64,000 nt of DNA from Deltaproteobacteria bacterium. GTDB taxonomy: Bacteria; Desulfobacterota; GWC2-55-46; JADFVP01. Each line of letters starts with the position of its first letter. The first letter of the stretch is position 1. A model generated the notes under the pieces. The model made no database searches. It was not told the origin of the DNA and saw only the letters and a list, made by a program, of their open reading frames with translations. The stretch covers positions 1 through 64,000 of the forward strand of contig JAJCZH010000020.1 in the NCBI GenBank assembly GCA_029262515.1, in the 5' to 3' direction. The translations under genes were made by a program, and so were the position numbers. Shown one piece after another: positions 1-8,242 of the stretch.

Positions 1-75
1 AGAAATATTGTCGCACCGCCTCATGCGCTCCAGGCACATCTGTTTGAACGCCTTCGAATGTCTTTTATTAGCCAC
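1..75 (-). CDS. partial transposase-like protein (IS3 OrfA-like N-terminus), truncated by window edge
   Basis: Minus-strand GTG start after AGGAGG; reads M(V)ANKRHSKAFKQMCLERMRRCDNIS..., resembling IS3-type OrfA N-termini; only 25 codons visible. Confidence 0.45.
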   Translation of the reverse strand, partial: MANKRHSKAFKQMCLERMRRCDNIS

Positions 76-264
76 TTGAAACACCTCCTATGTGTGACAA
101 GTGTGACATATTTTACTGTCTCAAAACAGGGGTGCAGTCCAGGAATGGGGTTGTATTGAGGGTTATTCGAGCGAGTTCTCAGTGACTTTCAGAGCTTCCG
201 AGAATGTCAGCAGTGAAATCTGAGGGCTCTGGGGAACTCTTATGTCAATACAACCTTAATAGCG

Positions 265-306
265 CTGTCATATTCTATCAACAAAAGGCTTGTAGTATGT
301 AGTCAA
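265..306 (+). promoter_or_regulatory. putative promoter / Pho-box-like element, copy 1
   Basis: CTGTCATATTCTATCAACAAAAGGCTTGTAGTATGTAGTCAA; near-identical copy at 597-638; upstream of 381-467 ORF and porin. Confidence 0.45.
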
Positions 307-380
307 TTGACCAGCCGAGAGAGTTTTTAAGAGTAACCTGCTCCCGCAATGTTAATTAACATGGAAAGGAGGTGATAGAT

Positions 381-467
381 ATGAAGAGAATCAACACATT
401 CAAGGCAGACCTGATAGTATATGCCGCTCTTGCTATCGGTATTGTAGGCACTATCGTAATAACATAA
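381..467 (+). CDS. 28-aa putative small membrane protein
   Basis: MKRINTFKADLIVYAALAIGIVGTIVIT; strong SD AAAGGAGGTGAT before ATG; hydrophobic helix; hairpin follows. Confidence 0.5.
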   Translation: MKRINTFKADLIVYAALAIGIVGTIVIT

Positions 468-493
468 ATCAGAGTAATAGGAGTAGATATCTA

Positions 494-525
494 GAAACCC
501 CGGCACCTTAAAGGTACAGGGGTTT
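494..525 (+). terminator. putative rho-independent terminator
   Basis: AAACCCC...ACCTTAAAGGT...GGGGTTTATTT stem-loop after the 28-aa ORF. Confidence 0.5.
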
Positions 526-596
526 ATTTACATGCGTTGCTCTATGAGAGGTTGAAGCCTCCGAGAAACCTTTCCCTCAACACAACTATGACGCTT

Positions 597-638
597 CTGT
601 CATATTCCCTCAACAAATCGATTGTACCATGCAGTCAA
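597..638 (+). promoter_or_regulatory. putative promoter / Pho-box-like element, copy 2
   Basis: CTGTCATATTCCCTCAACAAATCGATTGTACCATGCAGTCAA, about 70 bp upstream of porin start. Confidence 0.45.
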
Positions 639-706
639 ATAAACAACTGTAACAGAATAAACGGGCAGAGAGTCTGGCCGTAAAACATCAAGGAGGAAGA
701 AAAAAG

Positions 707-1849
707 ATGAAGCGTAGAATTGGTAAATTGATTGCCGGGGGACTTTTGGCTACATGTATGCTATTTGCCGTAACACCTTCGGCGGACGCGGCAGGCATTA
801 CCTACAAAGACGGTGACAAGTACGTCAAGTTCGGAGGTCGGATCCAGATGCAGTATCATAAGAGCGACCCCGATGGTAGTACCTCAACGGATTCAGTCTT
901 CTTCAGACGTCTGAGGCCCTACATAGAAGGCTCTGTGCACCCTGACTGGAAAGGAAAGATCCAGTTCGACCTCGGCAGCGCCTCTGGTGACAACGAAGTA
1001 GCTATAAAAGACGCCTATTTTCAGTATACCGGCTTCAATAACGTAAAGGTCACAGTGGGTAACGCTAACTTTCCGTTCTCCCGTGAGTTTCTAACCAGTT
1101 CGAAGTACCAGCAGTTGGTCGAAAGGACGCTTGTCGGAGACCACAACTATGGAACCCCGGACCGGCAGCTAGGCGTGCACCTTACTGGCAATTTGGCTGG
1201 AGGTAATGTTACCTGGGGGGCTTCGGTCGCATCGGCCGCAATCGACCCAAGTTCATCGAAGCTCGATTTCGACACTCCTATTAACAAAGCAACAGATTTT
1301 AATGAGGGTGTGATGTACGGCGGAAGGGTCGATTACCACCCCTTCGGCACGGTTAAAATGAGCCAGGGTGATTTTAAGAGAACCGACCTCAAGGCAACGA
1401 TAAGTGTTGGAGCGTTCGGTTGGAACAACGATGGAGACAACAACGGATCCGCCAACAGCATAGATCAGGTAACAGGCGTTGAGGTCTCAGGAGCGGCAAG
1501 GTATATGGGAGCCTCGGTAGATGCCGAGTACAACCAGTTCTCAGCCGATGCCGTAGACACCACGCTTACGAGTGGACTGTACACGAATGGCTCAACCAAA
1601 CTTACCAACTACGCGGTCGAGGGCGGGTATATGGCCATTCCCTCCAAGTTGGAGTTGGTGGGCGGATACCAGGGACAGGACGCTGACGGTTACGCCAAAG
1701 TCTGGACCAGAACATCTGTCGGGGCCAACTGGTTCTTCGCAGGTCACGACATAAAGGTACAGGGCACCTACAGGATGGGTGAAAATGTAGACGGAACTAT
1801 CGGTAATGACAAGGATGAGTTCTTCTTGCAGGGCCAGTACGTATTTTAA
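707..1849 (+). CDS. OprO/OprP-family (phosphate-selective) outer membrane porin
   Basis: Signal peptide, VKFGGRIQMQYH and FFRRLRPYIEGSVHPDWKGKIQFDLG motifs, C-terminal F (GQYVF); SD GGAGGA. Confidence 0.85.
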   Translation: MKRRIGKLIAGGLLATCMLFAVTPSADAAGITYKDGDKYVKFGGRIQMQYHKSDPDGSTSTDSVFFRRLRPYIEGSVHPDWKGKIQFDLGSASGDNEVAIKDAYFQYTGFNNVKVTVGNANFPFSREFLTSSKYQQLVERTLVGDHNYGTPDRQLGVHLTGNLAGGNVTWGASVASAAIDPSSSKLDFDTPINKATDFNEGVMYGGRVDYHPFGTVKMSQGDFKRTDLKATISVGAFGWNNDGDNNGSANSIDQVTGVEVSGAARYMGASVDAEYNQFSADAVDTTLTSGLYTNGSTKLTNYAVEGGYMAIPSKLELVGGYQGQDADGYAKVWTRTSVGANWFFAGHDIKVQGTYRMGENVDGTIGNDKDEFFLQGQYVF

Positions 1850-1937
1850 TGGCATAAAAGATTTACGTGGAGCCGTGTTGAGCCTCTGGTTCCACGTAGA
1901 TATACCGTCACCCTCACGGGCAAGACGGCTTCCTCCA

Positions 1938-1972
1938 GAGGGGGCGGCTTCTCCCCAAAGGGCCGCCCCCTC
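1938..1972. other. strong intergenic hairpin between porin and pstS
   Basis: GAGGGGGCGGC ... GCCGCCCCCTC, 11-bp perfect stem, no T-tract. Confidence 0.6.
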
Positions 1973-2015
1973 AAGTGTTTTACATCGGAGCATATAAACT
2001 TAATACAACATAAAT

Positions 2016-3083
2016 ATGGAGAAAACGAAAATGAAAATTACTAAGATACTTTATACGATAGCCTTCTTGGCGGCTACTATGCTAGGTGCCTCATCGGTCA
2101 GTTATGCTGAGGCGATAATTAACGGGGCCGGGGCGAGCTTTCCCGCCCCCCTCTATACCAAGTGGACCTATGAGTATCACAAATCCACAGGGAAAAAGAT
2201 TAACTACCAGTCGATCGGAAGCGGCGGCGGCATAAGGGCGATAAAAGGTAAGACCGTTGACTTCGGTGCAAGTGATGCTCCCTTAAAAGCCGATGATCTT
2301 GAAAAATCAGGCCTTATTCAGTTCCCGATGGCCATTGGTGGAGTCGTACCTGTCGTGAATATCAAGAGTATCAAGCCCGGCGAATTGAAGCTGACTCCAG
2401 ACGTTCTCTCTGATATCTTTCTCGGCACAATAACCAGGTGGGACGATAAGAGGATAAAAAAGATAAACAAGGGGCTCAAACTTCCTTCCGATAAGATAAC
2501 GGTTGTGCGCCGTTCGGACGGAAGCGGCACGACATGGATATTCACCAACTACTTGGCTAAAGTGAGTAAAGAGTGGAAAGAGAAGGTAGGGTTTGGAAAG
2601 GCCGTAAGCTGGCCGACAGGTGTGGGAGGAAAGGGCAATGAAGGTGTAGCCAGTTATGTAAAGAGGCTCAATAACTCCATAGGCTACGTCGAGTACGCTT
2701 ATGCCTTACAGAACAAGCTTTCTAACGCCAGACTTAAAAATAAAGATGGGAAGTTTGCGTCTCCGTCGATAAAAAGCTTTATGGCAGCGGCTGCCGGAGC
2801 TGATTGGAAAAACACGCCGGGTTATTCTGTGGTGCTCACCGACCAGCCCGGTAAAAAGGCATGGCCCATAGCAGGAGCAACTTTCATACTGGTACACAAA
2901 GAGGCTGATAATTGCACGACCGCAAGCGGCGTGCTGGAGTTCTTTGACTGGGCCTATAAGAACGGCGCGAAAATGGCCACCTCTCTCGATTACGTGCCTA
3001 TCCCCAAGGATGTCTACTCCATGATGGAGTCGACCTGGGCTGAGGAGATCAATTGCAACGGAAGCCCTGTATGGAGTAAGTAG
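2016..3083 (+). CDS. pstS: phosphate ABC transporter substrate-binding protein PstS
   Basis: INGAGASFPAPLYTKW, GSGGGIRAIKGKTVDFGASDAPL, VRRSDGSGTTWIFTNYL motifs. Confidence 0.95.
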   Translation: MEKTKMKITKILYTIAFLAATMLGASSVSYAEAIINGAGASFPAPLYTKWTYEYHKSTGKKINYQSIGSGGGIRAIKGKTVDFGASDAPLKADDLEKSGLIQFPMAIGGVVPVVNIKSIKPGELKLTPDVLSDIFLGTITRWDDKRIKKINKGLKLPSDKITVVRRSDGSGTTWIFTNYLAKVSKEWKEKVGFGKAVSWPTGVGGKGNEGVASYVKRLNNSIGYVEYAYALQNKLSNARLKNKDGKFASPSIKSFMAAAAGADWKNTPGYSVVLTDQPGKKAWPIAGATFILVHKEADNCTTASGVLEFFDWAYKNGAKMATSLDYVPIPKDVYSMMESTWAEEINCNGSPVWSK

Positions 3084-3111
3084 CATAAGCTGAAAAGTTT
3101 TTTAACAAGAC

Positions 3112-3148
3112 AAAGCCGCCCTCCGCCGTTACGCGGAGGGCGGCTTTT
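3112..3148 (+). terminator. rho-independent terminator after pstS
   Basis: AAAGCCGCCCTCCGCCGTTACGCGGAGGGCGGCTTTT. Confidence 0.85.
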
Positions 3149-3255
3149 ACCGTTTAGTCTTTGAAGTATTCAGATCACACGCACTTAACCGTAATATGTG
3201 TGTAACACCCCCTTCACTTGTATGGTTTATGATGTAAGAAAAGGAGGAATAAAAC

Positions 3256-3483
3256 ATGTCCTATAGTATATGTCCTAACATTGAGTTCAACAATAAAGAT
3301 GCAACATGTACGCTTTGCAGGGGTCATATCAAGTATCTCAAGCAAGCAGACGTCGGCCTCTGCCTAAGCGAGAGCTTCGTCTATTGCCGTTATTACCAGA
3401 ATCACGGTGAGTCCTGTAGCGGAAGTAACGAGTTGGACCGGGAGGCAAACGAATTTGTCCACGAGTGTTGTTATGAAGATTAA
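3256..3483 (+). CDS. small Cys-rich protein
   Basis: 75 aa, 9 Cys, SD AAAGGAGG; MSYSICPNIEFNNKDATCTLCRGH... Confidence 0.6.
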   Translation: MSYSICPNIEFNNKDATCTLCRGHIKYLKQADVGLCLSESFVYCRYYQNHGESCSGSNELDREANEFVHECCYED

Positions 3484-3671
3484 GTGCTTTACGGAAAGCA
3501 TTACCCCGGCAGGGTTTTTCTTTGAGGAACGCTGCCTGCTCTGCCATAGACGCTTGACGGTATATATGCAAGATGGCGGTAGAGACAGATTTACGTGTTC
3601 GGGTTATTTGAGGTGCAGGATATATTAGGGGGTTGTTGATACGTTTTGCAGGGAATGGAGAAAGCGTTTTT

Positions 3672-4376
3672 CTACCGGCCAGTCAGGGCCTCTTCACAAA
3701 ACCTGTAGCCGACCCCCCGGACCGTTTCTATACAATCTTTGCAGGCTGTACCGAGCTTCTGTCTGACTCTCCTTACGTGAGAGTCCACTGTTCTTGTTGT
3801 AACATGCTCTTCCTGGGTGGAGATTTTCCTCATGAGGGTTTCCCTGCCAAGGGTCCGTCCTTTAGCCTTTATCAATTCCAGCAGGAGTCTGAACTCGGTT
3901 GCGGTAAGGTCCACCATACTGCCGTTCACCTCAACTCGGATCCTATCTAGGTCTATCTCTAAAGGGCCTTTACATATATTCTCTTTTTTATGACCAGTCA
4001 CATTCTTTTTCTTTCCGATGATTACCGTAACCCTGAGCATCAGTTCTTTCGGGCTGAAAGGCTTTATTAGATAGTCGTCGGCTCCAAGTTCAAAGCCAAG
4101 CACACGGTCTATTTCCTCACCTTTTGCGGTAAGCATAATTACGGGGATTTTTTCGGTCGCTGGGTCTCTTTTTAAGGCCTTAAGTACATCGGTTCCCGAC
4201 ATGTTAGGCAGCATTATATCGAGGATGATAAGCTGAGGTTTTTCAGCTTTTGCGGCTATAACCGCCTCCGGTCCGTCCATTACGGAGACGACCTCGTAAC
4301 CCTCATGTTCCAGGTTATATTCAAGAAGTCTCAGTATGTCCTTTTCATCGTCTACTACTAGTATCTTCTGCTTCAT
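3672..4376 (-). CDS. phoB: PhoB-like winged-helix response regulator
   Basis: Receiver domain KILVVDDEKDILRLLEYNLEHEGYEV + OmpR/PhoB C-terminal domain; phosphate gene context. Confidence 0.85.
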   Translation of the reverse strand: MKQKILVVDDEKDILRLLEYNLEHEGYEVVSVMDGPEAVIAAKAEKPQLIILDIMLPNMSGTDVLKALKRDPATEKIPVIMLTAKGEEIDRVLGFELGADDYLIKPFSPKELMLRVTVIIGKKKNVTGHKKENICKGPLEIDLDRIRVEVNGSMVDLTATEFRLLLELIKAKGRTLGRETLMRKISTQEEHVTTRTVDSHVRRVRQKLGTACKDCIETVRGVGYRFCEEALTGR

Positions 4377-4422
4377 CGCATTCTTTTGCTTCCTTTCGAT
4401 TCAGCAATATAAAGAGACCTTC

Positions 4423-4632
4423 CTACCATGAACGTGTAGCTCCAGCCCGCGCCACACTTTTTCTGCATCCATTCATAAGTGTGTGTGCAAGGAGTAGCGG
4501 GCACCGGTAGTGTTCCTCTGTTGTGCAGTATTGGGTGAAGTTAAGACTGTTCGGGGACATTCTGATAGAAGATGTCATGCAAAGGGGCTTTTCGCCTTCT
4601 TCTCTCAAGTACGGACAACTTTTTTCGTTCAT
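4423..4632 (-). CDS. small Cys-containing protein
   Basis: 69 aa, CPYL..GEKPLC..YCTTEEHYRCPLL pattern; directly upstream of phoB, same strand. Confidence 0.45.
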   Translation of the reverse strand: MNEKSCPYLREEGEKPLCMTSSIRMSPNSLNFTQYCTTEEHYRCPLLLAHTLMNGCRKSVARAGATRSW

Positions 4633-4834
4633 TTTTTTTCTCCTGTTTTCTTTGTTTTTCTCTTTGATTTCATGATACCAGGGTACTCCTGTAATGTTGT
4701 GGGAATATTACAACGATGTTATATCCATGTTACATGGAAAAGAGCCTATACTAAGGTTGCTTCGCCACGCAGCTCGGCACGACGGTACAAAAATCTATTT
4801 GTATCTTGTTGACAGAATGAGAGGTAAAGACAAA

Positions 4835-4851
4835 TGTCGTATGATTGTCAT
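4835..4851 (+). promoter_or_regulatory. Pho-box-like direct repeat
   Basis: TGTCGT-ATGAT-TGTCAT (11-nt period), about 120 bp upstream of aquaporin. Confidence 0.4.
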
Positions 4852-4970
4852 ATACCCGTAACGCTGCCATAACTTTCCTAATTTATATTTCTATAAGGTA
4901 GGGTTGCTAATTTGTACAAATTTCTCACGATTAACGTCTTAAGGTTTTTATACATGGAGACTTCGAGTAG

Positions 4971-5621
4971 ATGGCTAAATACATTGCAGAGCTCATAGGG
5001 ACTTTCGCGCTAGTTTTCGCTGGTACCTCCGCAATCGTCGTCAACGATATTACGAAAGGTGGCATAAGCCATGTAGGTGTTGCGCTTACCTTCGGCTTCG
5101 TGGTCATGGCCATGATATACGCGGTAGGCGACGTCTCTGGCGCTCACATCAACCCCGCCGTCACCGTCGGCTTCTGGCTTGCGGGTAAGCTCCCTTTCAG
5201 GGACCTCTTCCCTTATCTAATCAGCCAGATAACTGGTGCCATGATTGCAAGTATATTTATTTGGTTCCTCTTCCCTGAGCACCCGGACATAGGTGCTACT
5301 CTGCCGGCTGGTACAGCCACCCAATCCTTTGTCCTTGAGGCTATACTGACCTTCCTTCTTATGTTCGTAATACTCAACATTTCGAACGGGTCAAAGGAAA
5401 AAGGCATGATGGCCGGTATCGCAGTTGGGGGTACCGTGGCACTCGAAGCACTCTTCGCAGGGCCTATTTCAGGGGCATCGATGAACCCTGCTAGGTCTCT
5501 TGGTCCTGCGCTCGTATCGGGTTATATTGTAGGTCTCTGGATATACCTTACAGCCCCGTTCGCCGGTGTGTTCCTGGTCACCCTCGGCTACAAATGCATT
5601 CAAACAAAAGGGTGCTGCTAG
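4971..5621 (+). CDS. MIP-family aquaporin
   Basis: Two NPA boxes (HINPAVT, SMNPARS), six TM pattern; C-terminal KGCC. Confidence 0.9.
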   Translation: MAKYIAELIGTFALVFAGTSAIVVNDITKGGISHVGVALTFGFVVMAMIYAVGDVSGAHINPAVTVGFWLAGKLPFRDLFPYLISQITGAMIASIFIWFLFPEHPDIGATLPAGTATQSFVLEAILTFLLMFVILNISNGSKEKGMMAGIAVGGTVALEALFAGPISGASMNPARSLGPALVSGYIVGLWIYLTAPFAGVFLVTLGYKCIQTKGCC

Positions 5622-5631
5622 ATTTAAGAGA

Positions 5632-6045
5632 ATGGAGAGTGGCATGATCAAAGATAAAATTTATAACATACTTTTTGTCTGTATAGAAAACTCTTGCAGG
5701 AGCCAGATGGCAGAGGCCTTTGCACGCATGTACGGCAATGGTAGAGTTAGGGCATGGAGCGCCGGTTCACGACCCTCCGGTGTTGTGAACCAGAGGGCGG
5801 TAAGCGTCATGCTTGAGAAGGGGTATGATCTCGGCACCCACACATCCAAGCAGCTTGATGACCTGCCGAAGGACCAATTCGATGTTGTTGTTACAATGGG
5901 ATGCGGAGACGCATGCCCATTTGTCAGGACCGATAGGCGTGAGGACTGGGAGATACCCGACCCCAGGGATATGCCCATGTACGCCTTTCGGCAGATAAGG
6001 GACATTATAGAGATGAAGGTACGCCACCTTATCTCCGAGATATGA
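5632..6045 (+). CDS. arsC: ArsC-like low-molecular-weight phosphatase / arsenate reductase
   Basis: NILFVCIENSCRSQMAEAFAR P-loop and MGCGDACPF Cys pair; ORF open from 5566, start chosen at internal ATG (5644 also possible). Confidence 0.8.
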   Translation: MESGMIKDKIYNILFVCIENSCRSQMAEAFARMYGNGRVRAWSAGSRPSGVVNQRAVSVMLEKGYDLGTHTSKQLDDLPKDQFDVVVTMGCGDACPFVRTDRREDWEIPDPRDMPMYAFRQIRDIIEMKVRHLISEI

Positions 6046-6080
6046 CCTGCACTGATACCTGTGCAGGTTATTATTATTTT
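6045..6080 (+). terminator. terminator after arsC-like gene
   Basis: ACCTGCAC TGATACCT GTGCAGGT TATTATTATTTT. Confidence 0.7.
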
Positions 6081-6198
6081 AGCCATAATATCAAGCCTCA
6101 AAACCGGGGTGTGTTGTATTTATTTTCGGTAGAACTGTTGCATACAGAAACGTGGTGATAAAGTGTGAAATACAAAAAGTGCTTTTACACAATAGTTT

Positions 6199-6740
6199 CT
6201 AACGTTACATACAACACCTTCAAAACCACCACTTCCCTAACGTAATATTACGTATCATTGCAGACGAACAGGTAAATACCGTAACGTTACGTTCTTACAG
6301 CAGACTCACAAGCCCGGATATATACTTTGAAAACTCCCGACCTTTTTGATATCTTCCCGTTATGCGAACATATGCAAAAGACAACTGGAAGAAAAAAATA
6401 GACCCCGCCTTTGACAAGGTGATCAGAAACTACGTAACGTTTATTAGCGCACCGGAAAAATCTCCGAAGGAAGGTACGCTAAACCTGCCTGAAGGTTTTA
6501 TTGAGCCTCTAACTAACACCCCTGACTGGCAAGACTCTAACGTTACGTAACGGAAAATACCTACAAAGCTACCATACCCTATAAAGTAACGTACGTTACG
6601 AGTTCAAATCTTCCTAACGTTACGTTACGTAGCGTTTCAGGAGTATAGGCAAATCCCGTACGTTAGGGGCGTTATAGAATTTTCTATTGATATATTTTGT
6701 AACACTCACTCATTTTTGCTATCTTACCTTTATGCCTACG
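6199..6740. repeat. cluster of ACGTAACGT-type short palindromes
   Basis: ACGTAATATTACGT (6240-6253), CGTAACGTTACG (6280-6291), TACGTAACGT (6431-6440), CGTTACGTAACG (6541-6552), GTAACGTACGTTAC (6586-6599), TAACGTTACGTTACGT (6615-6630), TACGTACGTA (~6737). Confidence 0.75.
6362..6550 (+). CDS. hypothetical 62-aa protein
   Basis: MRTYAKDNWKKKIDPAFDKVIRNYV...; N-terminus repeated at 6732; no clear SD. Confidence 0.35.
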   Translation: MRTYAKDNWKKKIDPAFDKVIRNYVTFISAPEKSPKEGTLNLPEGFIEPLTNTPDWQDSNVT

Positions 6741-6800
6741 TACGTAACATACACTTGGAAAGAGAAGATCGACCCTGCCCTAGAGAAGCCTATTAATAAT
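6732..6800 (+). pseudogene. truncated second copy of the 62-aa ORF N-terminus
   Basis: MPTYVTYTWKEKIDPALEKPIN; ORF then runs into antisense of the minus-strand gene. Confidence 0.4.
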
Positions 6801-6826
6801 AGTCCAGCAAGTTTCGTCAATTTGTC

Positions 6827-7711
6827 TCATGACCATTTGTTTAGAAAGTTTTCTAATATGCGTGTAATAGAACCAGATTCTTCTTCTCTTACGATATTGT
6901 TATTTTCAACAAGAAAACATTCCAACTCCCTGTCTATGAAAAGGTCATCTATCTGTCCAGTCTCTTTAGCGAATTTTACAAATAAGACCCCATGTATAGT
7001 TTTTCTAAAGTGTTCAAATTTTTTGTAGTACTTTTTATCCGGTCCTGAGGCATTTCCGGGTAATTCTTGACACAATCCAAATATCTTTAAACGAAAAGCA
7101 GGGGGTACGCTACTACCACCGTACATAACCAAAATGCAATCGGCCTTATCTACCATCGTAAGATGAAGCTCTGAAACATTGACTACAAAAAAATTATATC
7201 CCCCCAGTTTCTTCAGTAAATTTTATAGGCTTGCCCGTTTTATCTTGGCATTTACTCAATATGAGATTTTGCAATCTCACTTCTTCACCAATTGAATCTT
7301 GAGCATCCAGTGTAATCTCACAGGAACCACTTTTTTTAAGCATTGCATCAAACCATTTTGTTATCCAATTTCTTTGCCTAATTAAGCGAAGCTCAAAAAT
7401 ATTTTCGTTTCATCATATAAGTAGCAAAAATCAATTGAAGAATCACTATTTGAGATACGCTTGGTTTCATAGATTAGTTCTTGGCCGTTTGATACAAAGT
7501 CAAATGCAAATAAGGCTTCGAAAACATAACTGTTGAATTCACTCCTTTCTCTTGATGAGAATAGTGATTTTAAGAGACGGCCGTACTTGTTGGTGTCAAA
7601 GAGAACCTCCAGCTTATGCTTAAAACTAGAAACTTTATTGTCAAAAGCAGCTGGACTTCCAAATTGGCTAAGAACTTTATTGAGCCTAGTATTGATATCT
7701 TCTTTTTTCAT
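6827..7711 (-). pseudogene. hypothetical protein (~290 aa) with two frameshifts
   Basis: MKKEDINTRLNKVLSQ...ETKIF | ELRLIRQRNWITKWFDAMLKKSGSCEITLDAQDSIGEEV... | GYNFFVVNVSELHLTMVDKADCILVMYGG... contiguous across three frames; breaks near 7390 and 7200 (GGGGGG). Confidence 0.6.
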
Positions 7712-7772
7712 TGGTTTCTTGTCTTAAATAATAAGCAGCACATAGAGGTTTTTTATTGTTGGCTTGATGGCA

Positions 7773-7794
7773 ATATTGAACGCTAGTTCAATAT
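7773..7794. promoter_or_regulatory. inverted repeat, possible operator
   Basis: ATATTGAAC GCTA GTTCAATAT, about 60 bp upstream of the 7711 start. Confidence 0.3.
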
Positions 7795-8242
7795 ATATTA
7801 TTTTGCATCATAAAGGAGCTGGTTATGCTGCCCAAGTACTGAGCACAAGATATATTTAATAATTCTTTAAAGTATAAGTCCATACATAACTTCAAAATAC
7901 CTTATCGGACAAAAAACACCCCATTCTGTGTCTGCGACAACGCCTGTTACGTTATCTATAATCATTTCAGTTGCATTAAATCGGTTGGTGCACCTATTCC
8001 ACCTCTCAACATTGTTGCTAGCTTACGCACCAATGTCGAGTAAGAGCGAGTAAAGCGCATAACCTAGTTTATTCACTGGAAAGGTTTTTTTAGACTAATG
8101 GAAACTAATAAACATCAAACACCGCTCTTGGTAAAAATTGGCGTGGTTATAGATAAGGCTATTGATGATGTTAATGGCAGAAGGTATACTACTGCCAAAC
8201 GGGAAACCAGCCCGAGTCAAGGTCTCAAGAAAGGAGGTCTTA

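Noticed and set aside
6199-6740. CRISPR array interpretation of repeated ACGTAACG motifs
   Set aside because: Motifs are 8-14 bp, variable and irregularly spaced; no constant repeat-spacer periodicity or cas genes.
6199-6740. Integron attC sites (CTAAC...GTTAGG cores)
   Set aside because: Some 7-bp resemblance, but no consistent R'/L' box layout and the recombinase is not an integron integrase by its visible motifs.
6687-7028. 113-aa plus-strand ORF as a real full-length gene
   Set aside because: Only the first ~20 codons after 6732 match the neighbouring micro-ORF; the rest is antisense to the minus-strand pseudogene.
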